Positions 26,498 through 36,014 of a DNA stretch of 40,745 nucleotides are shown here, one piece after another. The position numbers and the translations under genes are program-made. The notes under the pieces are model-generated. The model had not been told where the DNA came from, did no database searches, and worked only from the letters and a program-made list of their open reading frames with translations. Position 1 is the stretch's first letter. Each line of letters starts with the position of its first letter. This stretch comes from an uncultured Verrucomicrobiota bacterium (lineage in GTDB: Bacteria; Verrucomicrobiota; Verrucomicrobiia; Chthoniobacterales; JACTMZ01): contig CAIZMQ010000148.1 in NCBI GenBank assembly GCA_903934135.1, positions 1 to 40,745 of the forward strand, in the 5' to 3' direction.

Positions 26498-27409
26498 CTA
26501 CTCCTTGGTCCCGTCCAAGCCCGCCACGATGGTGGCGAGGTTGTAGCGCATCATCCCGTCGTAAGTCCCCACGTCGTAACCCCCCGCCATTTGACCCGGC
26601 TCACCCAGGGCATCGGAGAAAAGCTCGCCTCCGATCCGCGCCCCTGCATCCTGGGCCACGCGCTGCAAACCGGCCGGGTTGACGCTTGTTTCCACGAAAA
26701 TAGCCGGCACTTTTTGCTCGCGGAGGAAGTCAACCAGTCCGGCCATGTCGGACAAACTCGTTTCGCTCACCGTGGAAATCCCCTGGAGCGCGATGACCCG
26801 GAACCCGTAAGCCCGGCCGAAGTAGTTGAAGGCATCATGACTGGTCACGAGGATACGCTGCCCCTCGGGCACCATTTCCGCCTGCTCCCGGCACCAGGCA
26901 TCCAGCGCCCGCAATTCGGCGGCCAACTTTTCCCCGTTGGCACGATAGACCGGCGCCCCGTCGGGATCCGCCTCCGACAAGCCGGTCACCACCGCAGGCA
27001 CCGCCTCGGCCCAAAGCGAGGCATCCAACCAAATGTGCGGATCATAAAAGCCCTCGGAATCCTCCGGAGAAAGCAAGCGACTCTCCGGTACCGACTCGCT
27101 CACCGCAAAGACTTTGACCCCCTGCCCGGCCAATCGGGCAAACAAGTCGCCGAGACGGCCTTCCAAATTTAATCCGTTGTAGAAAATTGCGTCCGCCTTG
27201 GCCAAGCGCGATGCGTCCGCCGCGGTCGGCTTGTAAAGGTGCGGGTCCACCCCCGGGCCCATCAACTGCCGCACCTCGACCCGCTCGCCGCCCGTCCGCC
27301 GGACCAAATCGGCCACCATCCCGGTGGTGGCGACAACTTTTACTTCAGCCGCCGGCAAGCCGGCGGCGCCCAGCAGCAAAAACCAAATGATGGTAAGATA
27401 TTGTTTCAT
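26498..27409 (-). CDS. metal ABC transporter substrate-binding protein (TroA/MntA-like)
   Basis: A 303-residue periplasmic cluster A-I metal-binding protein with a Sec signal peptide (cut near LPA-AEV). The ligand set visible is His57 in GVDPHLYKP, His125 in DPHIWLD, His191 in TSHDAFNYF, and an Asp in the YDVGTYDG segment. This is the TroA-like His/His/His/Asp pattern; many Mn-only proteins (PsaA type) have Glu at the third place, so Mn versus Zn remains open from this protein alone. There is no His-rich ZnuA loop. It is transcribed apart from the rest of the transporter, from its own operator and promoter. Start is ATG 27409; an upstream frame to 27436 would run through the operator. Confidence 0.94.
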   Translation of the reverse strand: MKQYLTIIWFLLLGAAGLPAAEVKVVATTGMVADLVRRTGGERVEVRQLMGPGVDPHLYKPTAADASRLAKADAIFYNGLNLEGRLGDLFARLAGQGVKVFAVSESVPESRLLSPEDSEGFYDPHIWLDASLWAEAVPAVVTGLSEADPDGAPVYRANGEKLAAELRALDAWCREQAEMVPEGQRILVTSHDAFNYFGRAYGFRVIALQGISTVSETSLSDMAGLVDFLREQKVPAIFVETSVNPAGLQRVAQDAGARIGGELFSDALGEPGQMAGGYDVGTYDGMMRYNLATIVAGLDGTKE

Positions 27410-27412
27410 AAA

Positions 27413-27428
27413 TGTAGCTTTAGCTACA
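27413..27428. promoter_or_regulatory. MntR-type operator before the binding-protein gene
   Basis: TGTAGC-TTTA-GCTACA, an inverted repeat with perfect 6-base arms and the same 4-base spacing as the operator near 25935. It lies three bases upstream of the start codon and overlaps the predicted transcription start of the adjacent promoter, a position expected for repression. Confidence 0.8.
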
Positions 27429-27432
27429 ATCG

Positions 27433-27461
27433 GCAATAACGGCTACGGACGGTTCTGTCAA
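27433..27461 (-). promoter_or_regulatory. sigma-70 type promoter of the binding-protein gene
   Basis: On the minus strand a perfect -35 TTGACA (27456-27461) is followed after exactly 17 bases by TATTGC (27433-27438), a modest -10. Transcription would start inside the operator at about 27423-27427, giving a leader of roughly 15-20 bases. Confidence 0.55.
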
Positions 27462-27498
27462 AAGGTTTCCCCCGACCAAGCCGGTCGACCCGCCAACC

Positions 27499-28278
27499 TC
27501 AGCAGGCGGCAGGCCGTGCTGTCAGCCTAACCGGCACCCCCCGCTCCGCGAGAAACGCCTTCACCTCACCTACCGTGTATTCCCCGAAATGAAAAATGCT
27601 CGCCGCGAGCACCGCATCTGCCCCGGCACTTTGCAGCACCTCGGCCATGTGTTCCAACGTTCCCGCCCCACCGCTGGCAATAACCGGAATGCTCACCGCA
27701 GAGCTGACGGTTGCCACCAATTCCAAATCATACCCCTCCTTGGTGCCGTCCGCATCCATGCTCGTGAGCAAGATTTCCCCGGCGCCGAGATCTGCCACGG
27801 TCCGGGCCCAAGCCACCGCTTCCAAGTCCGTCGGGTTCCGTCCCCCGTGGGTGTAAACCGTCCACCCGCCCTCCGGCCGCCGCCGCGCGTCGATCGCCAC
27901 CACGATGCACTGGGACCCGAACCGCTCCGCGCCCTCGCGGACCAGCTCTGGACGCTGGAGGGCCGACGTGTTGATGCTCACCTTGTCCGCCCCCGCCCGT
28001 AACATCACCTTCATGTCCTCGACCGACCGGATGCCGCCCCCGACGGTCAAGGGCATGAAGCACTCGGAGGCCGTCCGCTCAACCACATCCACCATGGTCG
28101 CGCGGGCATCGGACGAGGCCGTGATATCCAAAAAGACCAACTCATCCGCCCCCTGCGCATCATAAGCCTTGGCGCACTCGACCGGATCTCCGGCGTCGCG
28201 CAGGTTGAGAAATTTCGTCCCCTTGACCACACGTCCGCCGGTCACGTCGAGGCACGGGATGATGCGTTTGGTCAGCAT
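27499..28278 (-). CDS. hisF: imidazole glycerol phosphate synthase subunit HisF
   Basis: The cyclase subunit of IGP synthase, which uses ammonia delivered by HisH to convert PRFAR into imidazole glycerol phosphate and AICAR, linking histidine and purine synthesis. The 259-residue TIM barrel starts [12 protein letters not shown] with catalytic Asp11, and the second catalytic Asp130 is in VVAIDARR. Phosphate-binding motifs [15 protein letters not shown] and ASGGAGT are all present. No other his gene is nearby, so hisF stands alone here. It is divergent from the amidase gene, and its 3' end lies 38 bases from the promoter of the metal-binding protein gene. Confidence 0.97.
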   Translation of the reverse strand: MLTKRIIPCLDVTGGRVVKGTKFLNLRDAGDPVECAKAYDAQGADELVFLDITASSDARATMVDVVERTASECFMPLTVGGGIRSVEDMKVMLRAGADKVSINTSALQRPELVREGAERFGSQCIVVAIDARRRPEGGWTVYTHGGRNPTDLEAVAWARTVADLGAGEILLTSMDADGTKEGYDLELVATVSSAVSIPVIASGGAGTLEHMAEVLQSAGADAVLAASIFHFGEYTVGEVKAFLAERGVPVRLTARPAAC

Positions 28279-28362
28279 CCCCCGAGGATGCCCCCCGGCA
28301 CCCCTCCGCGCAATCCGTCGTATTTGCTTTGCCTGAGCTCTCCGGTTTTTTACGTTCCATCG

Positions 28363-28968
28363 ATGCGATCACTTTTTTGCGCGGCCCTTTTGTCCGCCAC
28401 GGTGGTCTTCCTGACCGGATGCGCGAGCACGAGCGGGGTCGGACGCTTCCACACTGTGGTCTTGGACGCCGGGCACGGCGGGATCGACCGGGGGGCCAAG
28501 GGCGTGGACGGCTCAACCGAAAAAAAATACGCGCTCGACACGGCCAAACGGGTGGAGCGTAGGCTCAAGCGTGCCGGTTACCGCGTGGTCATGACCCGCA
28601 AGGGCGATTACTTTGTTCCCCTCCCAACCCGCGCGGCCATTTCCAACCGCACACGGGGCGCGGTTTTTGTCAGCATCCATTACAACTGGGCCAGCCGCTC
28701 CAGCGCCAGCGGCACCGAAACCTACTACTACAACTCCCGGTCCTACCCGCTGGCCGCCAATATCCAACGGGAATTGGCCCGCGTCTCCGGCAACCGCGGG
28801 GTCAAGCGTGCCCGCTTCCACGTCCTGCGCAACAACCTCCGCCCGTCCGCCTTGGTCGAGTGCGGATTCCTCTCCAACTCCGGCGATGCACGCAAAGTCC
28901 GTTCGTCCTCCCACCGGCAACGTCTTGCCGACGCCATCGTGCGCGGCATCGTGAAGTCATCAAGGTGA
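28363..28968 (+). CDS. N-acetylmuramoyl-L-alanine amidase, lipoprotein
   Basis: A 201-residue peptidoglycan amidase of the Amidase_3 (AmiC-like) family. It cleaves the bond between muramic acid and the stem peptide. The chosen ATG gives a lipoprotein signal with lipobox LTGC (Cys20), so the enzyme is membrane-anchored in the periplasm. The zinc ligands are His38 in LDAGHGG, Glu53 in TEKKYALD and His106 in SIHYN; the catalytic Glu166 is in LVECGFLSN. The domain is minimal with no AMIN or SPOR extension, and no obvious inhibitory helix. The extended frame from 28288 would hide the lipobox. It is a single gene, divergent from hisF and followed by a long gene-free stretch. Confidence 0.92.
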   Translation: MRSLFCAALLSATVVFLTGCASTSGVGRFHTVVLDAGHGGIDRGAKGVDGSTEKKYALDTAKRVERRLKRAGYRVVMTRKGDYFVPLPTRAAISNRTRGAVFVSIHYNWASRSSASGTETYYYNSRSYPLAANIQRELARVSGNRGVKRARFHVLRNNLRPSALVECGFLSNSGDARKVRSSSHRQRLADAIVRGIVKSSR

Positions 28969-29196
28969 AGCCGAGCCTCGACTTCCTGCCATCTACCCGC
29001 CCCAGCGGTCAGAGCGACGATTGAACAATCGCTAACCAAGCAAACGCGGAGAGATCCCCGCCCCTCTGAACTTCGTTCCCTTCGTTACGTTGACTCCTTC
29101 GCTTCCGCTCATGTCGCCCTGCGGGTCCCGCTTGGGCGGGATCTTCCCCGAGCGCCCGTGCGCTCCGGTGATCTGTTGAAAAAACTCTGATCATTT

Positions 29197-29345
29197 CCTC
29201 TCCGTGATTTCTGTGCCTTGGTGAGAGAAATTTCCGCTCCCCGCATCCCGGGCCTCGAACTCAGAAAACTCTCACGGAGACACGGAGAGCACGGGGCTAA
29301 AAACTCACTGGAAACCCCTCTGCGTTCTCTGTGCCCTCTATGGTT
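29197..29345. repeat. three degenerate repeats of ctctcacggagacacgg type
   Basis: Unit 1 (29197-29227) contains CTCCGTGATTTCTGTGCC and ends GGTGAGAG. Unit 2 (29269-29294) is CTCTCACGGAGACACGGAGA and so on, an inverted and imperfect version of unit 1. Unit 3 (29317-29345) contains CTCTGCGTTCTCTGTGCC and is again in the first orientation. From memory, repeats of this wording are scattered through many PVC and other environmental genomes, often near GxxExxY or four-helix-bundle genes; no such gene is here. Confidence 0.55.
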
Positions 29346-29354
29346 TGCCAAGCA

Positions 29355-29375
29355 ATCGCGCTCGGAGTGCGCGAT
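29355..29375. repeat. perfect hairpin ATCGCGC / GCGCGAT
   Basis: ATCGCGC (29355-29361) and GCGCGAT (29369-29375) pair perfectly across the seven-base loop TCGGAGT. There is no T-run on either side, so it is not a simple terminator. It lies just beyond the degenerate repeats and may be part of the same element. Confidence 0.5.
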
Positions 29376-29428
29376 CCGCTGGAGACGACCCAACCCACCG
29401 GGGCCTCCCCCCTTCGTTACCTTTTGTT

Positions 29429-29455
29429 AAAAAAAACTCCGGTCTTCAAACCGAG
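29429..29455 (-). terminator. rho-independent terminator of the ATP synthase operon
   Basis: On the minus strand CTCGGT pairs with ACCGGAG (one-base bulge) around TTGAAG and is followed by TTTTTTTT (29429-29436). The stem overlaps the atpC stop codon, so the transcript would end within 20 bases of the last gene. Confidence 0.75.
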
Positions 29456-29865
29456 CGGCGGCGGCGTTTGACGCCCAGCATGGCCAAGTTGCGCTTCAGT
29501 CCGGCTTCCAATCCGGCGGCCTCCTCGTCGCTCATGTTGGCCGCATTGGCCAGAGCGGTTTGCGCCCGCTCGATCGCCTTGGCCACTGCATCCTCATCGA
29601 TCTCGCTCTCGCGCGTCACCATGTCGGTCAGGATGGAGATGCGGCCGGGCGTGATCTGCGCGAAGCCCTCGCCCACTGCGGCGTAAACCGTCTTGCCGTC
29701 ATTGATCACCGCCAACTCACCCGGCTCGAGCATGGTCATGACCGGTTCATGCTGCGGGAGCACGCCGATTTCCCCGGTCGTCGTCGGGATGACCACCTGA
29801 TCGACCTGCTCCGCAGTGCTGACCCCGGCGGGAGAAACAATTTCGAACTGGATTTTGGCGGCCAC
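29446..29865 (-). CDS. atpC: ATP synthase F1 epsilon subunit
   Basis: A 139-residue rotor subunit that couples the c-ring to gamma and can inhibit hydrolysis. The N-terminal beta-sandwich is recognisable by IQFEIVSPAG, IPTTTGEIGVLPQHEPVMTML and VGEGFAQITPGRISILTD. The C-terminal helical pair (EIDEDAVAKAIERAQTAL onward) is present, ending in a basic VKRRRRSV tail. It is the last gene of the operon, 3 bases after atpD, and its stop codon lies in the operon terminator. Confidence 0.96.
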   Translation of the reverse strand: MAAKIQFEIVSPAGVSTAEQVDQVVIPTTTGEIGVLPQHEPVMTMLEPGELAVINDGKTVYAAVGEGFAQITPGRISILTDMVTRESEIDEDAVAKAIERAQTALANAANMSDEEAAGLEAGLKRNLAMLGVKRRRRSV

Positions 29866-29868
29866 GCT

Positions 29869-31287
<1,419 letters not shown>

Positions 31288-32160
31288 TTAGCCCATGGCG
31301 ATCTGGGCCGAGGAAATCTCGAGGATTTCCGTGGTGATCGCGGCCTGGCGTATTTTGTTGTATTCGAGGGTGAGGTCTTTAATCAGGGTCTTGGCATTGT
31401 CGGTGGCATTCTTCATGGCCACCATGCGCGCGCTCTGCTCGGACGCGCGGGCATTAAGGATCATGGCGTACAGCTCGTTGCCGATGTAAAACGGGAGCAA
31501 CGCGTTGAGCACTTCTTGGGAGGAAGGTTCGAATTTGAAGGCCGACATGGCTTCTTCCGCCGCGGAATCGGTGTCCTCCGCATGCTTGCCGCCCATCTCG
31601 AAGGAGGCGATGGGGAGCAGTTCGTGCGCCGAGGGCACTTGGATGAGCGTGTTGATGAAATCGGTGTAGAGCACGACGGCCCGGTCGCACTCGCCGGCCA
31701 GGAATTTTTCGATGATGAATTGCGAGACGGGTTTGACCTCGCCGTATTCCGGCGTGTCGCGCATCGGGAAGTCGGCCAGCAGCGGACGCTTGGTCCGGGC
31801 CAGAAAATCAACCGCTTTTTTGCCCGAGGCAATGAAGCTGGTCGTAGCCGCATCGAATCGCTGGATCTCGCGGAAGAGGTTTGTGTTCAACCCGCCGCAC
31901 AGACCTTTGTCCGTCGCGACGACGTAGACCAAAGTGTGATGGACCGGGCGGGCCTGCAAGAGCGGATGGAGTTCGTCCTCGCTGTGCTTGCTCAAGGAGA
32001 CCAGCACACGGTTAAGCATCCGGGCATAGGGGCGGGCATCCAAGGCGCGCTGCTGCGCCTTGCGCATTTTCGCCGCGGCGATCATGTGCATCGCCTTGGT
32101 GATTTGCGCCGTGTTGCGGACCGATTTGATCCGGCGGCGGATGTCCCGTGTGCTCGGCAT
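31288..32160 (-). CDS. atpG: ATP synthase F1 gamma subunit
   Basis: The 290-residue central stalk. The N-terminal coiled-coil helix starts MPSTRDIRRRIKSVRNTAQITKAMHMIAAAKM, a strongly conserved opening. The middle Rossmann-like domain has YVVATDKGLCGGLNTNL, and the C-terminal helix contains MVAMKNATDNAKTLI and LEYNKIRQAAITTEI, the family signature. It starts six bases after the atpA stop and is followed by atpD. Confidence 0.97.
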   Translation of the reverse strand: MPSTRDIRRRIKSVRNTAQITKAMHMIAAAKMRKAQQRALDARPYARMLNRVLVSLSKHSEDELHPLLQARPVHHTLVYVVATDKGLCGGLNTNLFREIQRFDAATTSFIASGKKAVDFLARTKRPLLADFPMRDTPEYGEVKPVSQFIIEKFLAGECDRAVVLYTDFINTLIQVPSAHELLPIASFEMGGKHAEDTDSAAEEAMSAFKFEPSSQEVLNALLPFYIGNELYAMILNARASEQSARMVAMKNATDNAKTLIKDLTLEYNKIRQAAITTEILEISSAQIAMG

Positions 32161-32166
32161 GGGTCT

Positions 32167-33699
32167 TTATTTGTAGAACTGGGCGAACTCGTCGAGGGCG
32201 GCCTTCAGATCGGCGCCCAACGCATCGTCGATTGCTTTCTTCGTGCGAATGCTCTCGAGGAGGGAAGCTTTGCGCGTCTCGAGAAATTCCTGCAGCTTGG
32301 CTTGGAAGTCTTTGATTTTCTCGACCTCCACTTTGTCCATGTAGCCTTGCTGCATGGCATAGAGAACAGCGGCCTGCATTTCGACCGGAAGCGGCTGGTA
32401 TTGCTGCTGCTTGAAGAGCTCCACGATACGGCGTCCGCGCTCGAGGAGGCCTTTCGTTTTGTCGTCCAGGTCGGACCCGAATTGGGCAAAGGCCGCCATT
32501 TCACGGAACTGGGCCAACTCTCCCTTGATCTTGCCGGCCACCTGCTTGATCGCCTTGATTTGCGCGGCGGAACCGACGCGGCTGACCGAAAGGCCCACGT
32601 TGATGGCCGGACGAATGCCTTGGTAAAACAGATCGCCCTCGAGGTAAATCTGGCCGTCGGTGATGGAAATGACGTTGGTCGGAATGTAGGCCGAAACGTC
32701 ACCGGCCTGCGTTTCAATGATAGGCAAAGCGGTGAGCGATCCCCCGCCCGCCTCTTCGCTCAAACGCGCGCTGCGCTCGAGCAGGCGGGAATGCAGGTAG
32801 AAGACGTCGCCCGGATAAGCTTCGCGGCCGGACGGACGTTTGAGCAGCAGCGACACCTGGCGGTAGGCCACGGCCTGCTTCGACAAGTCGTCGAAAACAA
32901 TGAGCGCATCCATGCCATTGTCCATGAACCACTCGCCGATGGCCGCCCCGGCAAAGGGCGCCAGATACTGGCTGGCCGCGTCATCCGAGGCGGAAGCCAC
33001 CACGACGATGGTGTAAGGCATGGCGCCTTCCTTTTCCAAGGTGGCAATGACCCGCGCCACGTTGGCGTTTTTCTGGCCGATGGCCACGTAGATTGAATAA
33101 AGCGGACGGAAATCTTTGTCGCCCAAAGCCTCACCCTGCTTGTTCAAGCGGGCCTGGCTGATGATCGAGTCGATCGCCACGGTGGTCTTGCCGGTGGCGC
33201 GGTCGCCGATGATCAGTTCACGCTGTCCGCGGCCGATCGGAATCATCGCGTCGATTGCCATGATGCCGGTCTGCACGGGCTGGGTCACGGGGCGGCGCTT
33301 GATGATGCCGGGGGCGATTTTTTCCAGCGGGTAGTAGGTGCTGGCCTCGATCGGTCCCTTGCCGTCAATCGGTTCGCCGAGCGTGTTGACCACACGGCCG
33401 AGAAGCGCTTTGCCCACCGGGATGGAAAGGAGCCGTCCGGTCGTTTTGACCTCGTCGCCTTCTTTGATGTTGCCGTAGCTGCCGAGGAGAACGACACCGA
33501 CTTCGTTTTCTTCCAGGTTGAGGGCGAGGCCAAAGACACCGCCGGGAAATTCCACCATTTCGTTGAGCATGACATTGCTCAACCCTTCGACGCGGGCGAT
33601 GCCATCGCCGACTTCGCGGACTTTGCCGGTGTTGGTGTGCGCGGCGCCGGCCTGCAGGCCTTTGATCTTGGATTCGATTTCTTCAACGAGTGTGCTCAT
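32167..33699 (-). CDS. atpA: ATP synthase F1 alpha subunit
   Basis: The non-catalytic nucleotide-binding subunit of F1, 510 residues. The P-loop GDRATGKT is at 165-172. Also typical are [16 protein letters not shown], the [24 protein letters not shown] segment, and the arginine-finger region [13 protein letters not shown]. Length and motif order are standard. It lies between atpH (23 bases) and atpG (6 bases). No clear Shine-Dalgarno sequence precedes its ATG, a feature shared by many genes in this window. Confidence 0.98.
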   Translation of the reverse strand: MSTLVEEIESKIKGLQAGAAHTNTGKVREVGDGIARVEGLSNVMLNEMVEFPGGVFGLALNLEENEVGVVLLGSYGNIKEGDEVKTTGRLLSIPVGKALLGRVVNTLGEPIDGKGPIEASTYYPLEKIAPGIIKRRPVTQPVQTGIMAIDAMIPIGRGQRELIIGDRATGKTTVAIDSIISQARLNKQGEALGDKDFRPLYSIYVAIGQKNANVARVIATLEKEGAMPYTIVVVASASDDAASQYLAPFAGAAIGEWFMDNGMDALIVFDDLSKQAVAYRQVSLLLKRPSGREAYPGDVFYLHSRLLERSARLSEEAGGGSLTALPIIETQAGDVSAYIPTNVISITDGQIYLEGDLFYQGIRPAINVGLSVSRVGSAAQIKAIKQVAGKIKGELAQFREMAAFAQFGSDLDDKTKGLLERGRRIVELFKQQQYQPLPVEMQAAVLYAMQQGYMDKVEVEKIKDFQAKLQEFLETRKASLLESIRTKKAIDDALGADLKAALDEFAQFYK

Positions 33700-33722
33700 G
33701 GGCTTGGTTTTTTAAATGGGTT

Positions 33723-34109
33723 TCAAACAGGTAAGGCTTCGAGACGCGCGCGGACACTGCCGTCCCACACGTCACTGCCGACGCGCACGCGCAGACCGCC
33801 GATCAGGTCGGGGCGCACCGCGGTCTCAAAGGTCAAGTCGTCGCCGTGGGACCGCGTGATCTCGTCGCGGACTTCTTTCATGGCGGCTTCGGAGAGAGGC
33901 GTGGCGCTCTCGATCACCGCATGGCGGCGCTCCAACTCAAGGCGGACCAGACGCGAGAAAACCTGCAAGATGCCAAGGTAGCCGCGCGGTTGTTCCGTCG
34001 CCACTGCTTCGGCCACGGCCCGGACGCGCGTCGGGTCGAGTCGTCCTCCGGTCAGACAGCCGCGGAAGAGCGAACGGGCATTTTTGCGGGCCTCGCGGGG
34101 AGATCTCAT
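33723..34109 (-). CDS. atpH: ATP synthase F1 delta subunit, short form
   Basis: The peripheral-stalk subunit OSCP/delta. The C-terminal part is normal: ESATPLSEAAMKEVRDEI, then LTFETAVRPDLIGGLRVRVGSDVWDGSVRARLEAL. With the ATG at 34109 the protein is only 128 residues, against about 175-185 in most bacteria, so much of the N-terminal helical bundle that caps the alpha subunits is missing or replaced. An in-frame extension runs to 34166 (147 residues), overlapping atpF, but still falls short and its Arg-rich start is not convincing. No frameshift is obvious. Operon position between atpF and atpA confirms identity. Confidence 0.88.
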   Translation of the reverse strand: MRSPREARKNARSLFRGCLTGGRLDPTRVRAVAEAVATEQPRGYLGILQVFSRLVRLELERRHAVIESATPLSEAAMKEVRDEITRSHGDDLTFETAVRPDLIGGLRVRVGSDVWDGSVRARLEALPV

Positions 34110-34134
34110 CGGTGTGGGGCAAAAGCCGGCAGCT

Positions 34135-34644
34135 TCACGCCGCGATCTCCTTGATCGTCTCGTCATTGAGACGCTTCTGGTCGTCGGCCGTGAGGATTTT
34201 TCCGGTCACCTTCGTCGTCGTGGCGGCCACCAGGCCGACCATGGCGCTTTTCACTTCGGCCTCCATCTTGCGGCGGTCCTGCTCGATCGACTCGTGGGCT
34301 TTGCGGATGACACCCTCGGCCTCGCCGATGGCCTCCTGCACGCGCTTCTCGCGCACGGCTTCGGCGCTGGCCCGGGCCTCATCGATGAGGGCTTTGGCTT
34401 CCACGTCGGCTTGGCCGAGAATTTCCTTGTAGCGCGCGTCGGCGGCGGCCAGTTGCTGCTTGATTTTCTCGGCGTTTTCCTGCGCCTCGGCAATGCGGCG
34501 TCGGCGTTCGGCCAGCACGTTGACGATCGGGCCGAAGGCGTATTTGTTCAGCACCCAATAAACGATGATGAAGATGATCGTCTGGGCGATGAACTTCGGC
34601 CAAGTGACGCCGAACTGGCTGAAAAGTTGTTGGACGATTTCCAT
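34135..34644 (-). CDS. atpF: ATP synthase Fo subunit b
   Basis: A 169-residue stator subunit with one N-terminal membrane helix (KFIAQTIIFIIVYWVLNKYAFGPI). It then has a long charged coiled coil rich in Glu, Lys and Ala (RRRRIAEAQENAEKIKQQL onward), the usual b architecture. Only one b gene is present, so the stalk is probably a homodimer. The start is ATG 34644; a GTG nine bases earlier is an alternative. A strong hairpin sits between this gene and atpE. Confidence 0.94.
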   Translation of the reverse strand: MEIVQQLFSQFGVTWPKFIAQTIIFIIVYWVLNKYAFGPIVNVLAERRRRIAEAQENAEKIKQQLAAADARYKEILGQADVEAKALIDEARASAEAVREKRVQEAIGEAEGVIRKAHESIEQDRRKMEAEVKSAMVGLVAATTTKVTGKILTADDQKRLNDETIKEIAA

Positions 34645-34660
34645 GGTGAGCACGGAGGCA

Positions 34661-34684
34661 GGCCGTCCCGCGAACGGGACGGCC
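34661..34684 (-). other. perfect 9-base stem-loop between atpE and atpF
   Basis: GGCCGTCCC (34661-34669) and GGGACGGCC (34676-34684) form a perfect nine-pair, very GC-rich stem with a six-base loop. It lies 9 bases after the atpE stop and 16 bases before the atpF start. There is no T-run, so it is not an ordinary terminator. It could protect the 3' end of an atpE-containing mRNA piece or attenuate downstream expression, which would suit the higher copy need of subunit c (inference). Confidence 0.7.
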
Positions 34685-34693
34685 CGATGAGTT

Positions 34694-34933
34694 TTAGCGT
34701 CCGCCGAACGCGAGAATCAGGGCGTAAATGGCGATGGCTTCCGCCAGCGCCATGCCGATGATGCCGAGCGTCAGGACCTTGCCGAAGGCGCCGGGGTTGC
34801 GTCCGACCGCTTCCACGGCCTTGGCGCCGACCATGCCGATGCCGATGGCGGCCCCGGCGCCGGCGATGGCGAGGGTGAAACTTCCGGAGATCCCCGCGGT
34901 GGCCGCGGCTTCTGCGATGATAGGTGTGATCAT
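34694..34933 (-). CDS. atpE: ATP synthase Fo subunit c
   Basis: A 79-residue proteolipid with two membrane helices. The first contains the Gly/Ala-rich AIAGAGAAIGIGMVGAKAVEAVGRNPGA, whose polar loop RNP contacts the gamma/epsilon foot. The second carries the ion-binding Glu65 in GMALAEAIAIYALIL. The residue after Glu65 is Ala rather than the Ser/Thr used by sodium-type rings, and helix 1 lacks the sodium-coordinating Gln, so a proton-driven enzyme is predicted. It follows atpB by 66 bases. Confidence 0.97.
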   Translation of the reverse strand: MITPIIAEAAATAGISGSFTLAIAGAGAAIGIGMVGAKAVEAVGRNPGAFGKVLTLGIIGMALAEAIAIYALILAFGGR

Positions 34934-34999
34934 GTTATGTCTTGTGTTGTTGTTGGTTCACGCCGCCCACGCTCTGGGCATGGTCCCGGCGGGAAAGTT

Positions 35000-35866
35000 T
35001 TAGTGCGCTTCCTCCTCGTCGTGGGTGGTCGACAAGGTGATGTAGACCGCGCAAAGCAGGGTGAAAACCATGGCTTGGAGCAGTCCGATCAGCAATTCAA
35101 GGAAGTAAAAAGGAAGAGGGAGGATGATACTAGAGAGATAGGCGATGAAATCCGGCAACCCAAGTTGCTTTCCGAGGGTCAGCATGGTGACGAGGAGGTT
35201 CTCGCCGGCAAAGACATTGCCGAAAAGACGCAGCGAGAGAGAAACCGGACGAAAGGCGATGGAGACGACCTCGATCACGCCGACCATGAAAAAAATCGGC
35301 ATGAGCACGATGGCCATGAAGCCCTTGAGACCGCCCTTCACCCCGAACATGTGCTTGAGGAAACCGCCCACACCCATTTCCCCGATCGACCAGTAAAGCC
35401 AAAGCGCCATGAAGACGAGCGCCATGGCTAAGGTCATGTTCAAATCGGCCGTAGTCGGACGCAAAATGGGCACCTTGAGGTCGCCGGCACTGATACTGTG
35501 CCAAGCTCCGACCTGCGAGGAATCGGCCGCAAAGCCGATCGAGCCGACACCCGGAAGCAGCGCAAACCAGTTCGAGACGAGGATGAAGATGAAAAGGGTG
35601 GCCAGCAGAGAGAAAGCCTTGCTCACCATGTGCGGCCCGACAATCTCCTCCACTGTGTCGTAGAGCGTCTCGACGATCGCCTCGAAGCGGTTTTGCGGCC
35701 CGTCCGGCACAAGTTTAACGTCCTTCGTCGCCCGCCGGGCAAATAAAAGCACGATGGCCATGACCAACAACGAGACCAAAATCGAATTGGTCAGCCAGTC
35801 GGCTTCCAAGAAAAACTTGTCGGCATAGAGCGGGATAGCGGCGGCGATCGGGAAAGAGAAGCTCAT
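35000..35866 (-). CDS. atpB: ATP synthase Fo subunit a
   Basis: A 288-residue membrane subunit carrying the proton half-channels. The essential Arg is in the PVSLSLRLFGNVFAGE motif. FIFILVSNWFALLPGVGSIG and the C-terminal LLIGLLQAMVFTLLCAVYITLS helix are also characteristic. The start is ATG 35866. A GTG at 35908 would add 14 residues but lies upstream of the transcription start predicted by the promoter at 35911-35940, so it was not chosen. First gene of the operon; no atpI or atpZ gene precedes it here. Confidence 0.96.
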   Translation of the reverse strand: MSFSFPIAAAIPLYADKFFLEADWLTNSILVSLLVMAIVLLFARRATKDVKLVPDGPQNRFEAIVETLYDTVEEIVGPHMVSKAFSLLATLFIFILVSNWFALLPGVGSIGFAADSSQVGAWHSISAGDLKVPILRPTTADLNMTLAMALVFMALWLYWSIGEMGVGGFLKHMFGVKGGLKGFMAIVLMPIFFMVGVIEVVSIAFRPVSLSLRLFGNVFAGENLLVTMLTLGKQLGLPDFIAYLSSIILPLPFYFLELLIGLLQAMVFTLLCAVYITLSTTHDEEEAH

Positions 35867-35910
35867 CAGAGGTAAAAATGCCGCAAGCGCGAATTCGCGG
35901 ACGAACACTT

Positions 35911-35940
35911 CTTATAAGCTGGTCTAATAGTCCGGCTCAA
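35911..35940 (-). promoter_or_regulatory. sigma-70 type promoter of the atp operon
   Basis: On the minus strand TTGAGC (35935-35940) and TATAAG (35911-35916) are 18 bases apart, matching four and five of six consensus positions. The predicted start, near 35904, is about 38 bases upstream of the atpB ATG. No other good pair is visible in the 148-base gap upstream of atpB. Confidence 0.6.
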
Positions 35941-36014
35941 GAGCGAATTACGCGGAGAAACAACACAAAAACCTTTGCTCCCCCGTGGCACGACCCGCTG
36001 AGCCCAGAGCGCCC

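Larger units (their letters stand above)
28969..29445. other. gene-free stretch between the amidase and atpC
   Basis: About 480 bases without a credible gene; short frames here have no start context or family. It contains a small palindrome CGATTG-AA-CAATCG near 29020, three copies of a degenerate ACGGAGA/TCTCCGT-type repeat (29197-29345), a perfect 7-base hairpin (29355-29375), and, at its right edge, the ATP operon terminator. It is less GC-rich than its surroundings and looks like repeat-derived sequence. Confidence 0.6.

Noticed and set aside
26498-27409. Naming the binding protein ZnuA.
   Set aside because: There is no His-rich loop, and the neighbouring regulator is MntR rather than Zur; Mn is more likely, but the third ligand is His, so a firm metal call was avoided.
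35867-35908. GTG start giving atpB 14 more residues.
   Set aside because: The predicted transcription start near 35904 lies downstream of this GTG, and the ATG at 35866 fits normal subunit a N-termini.
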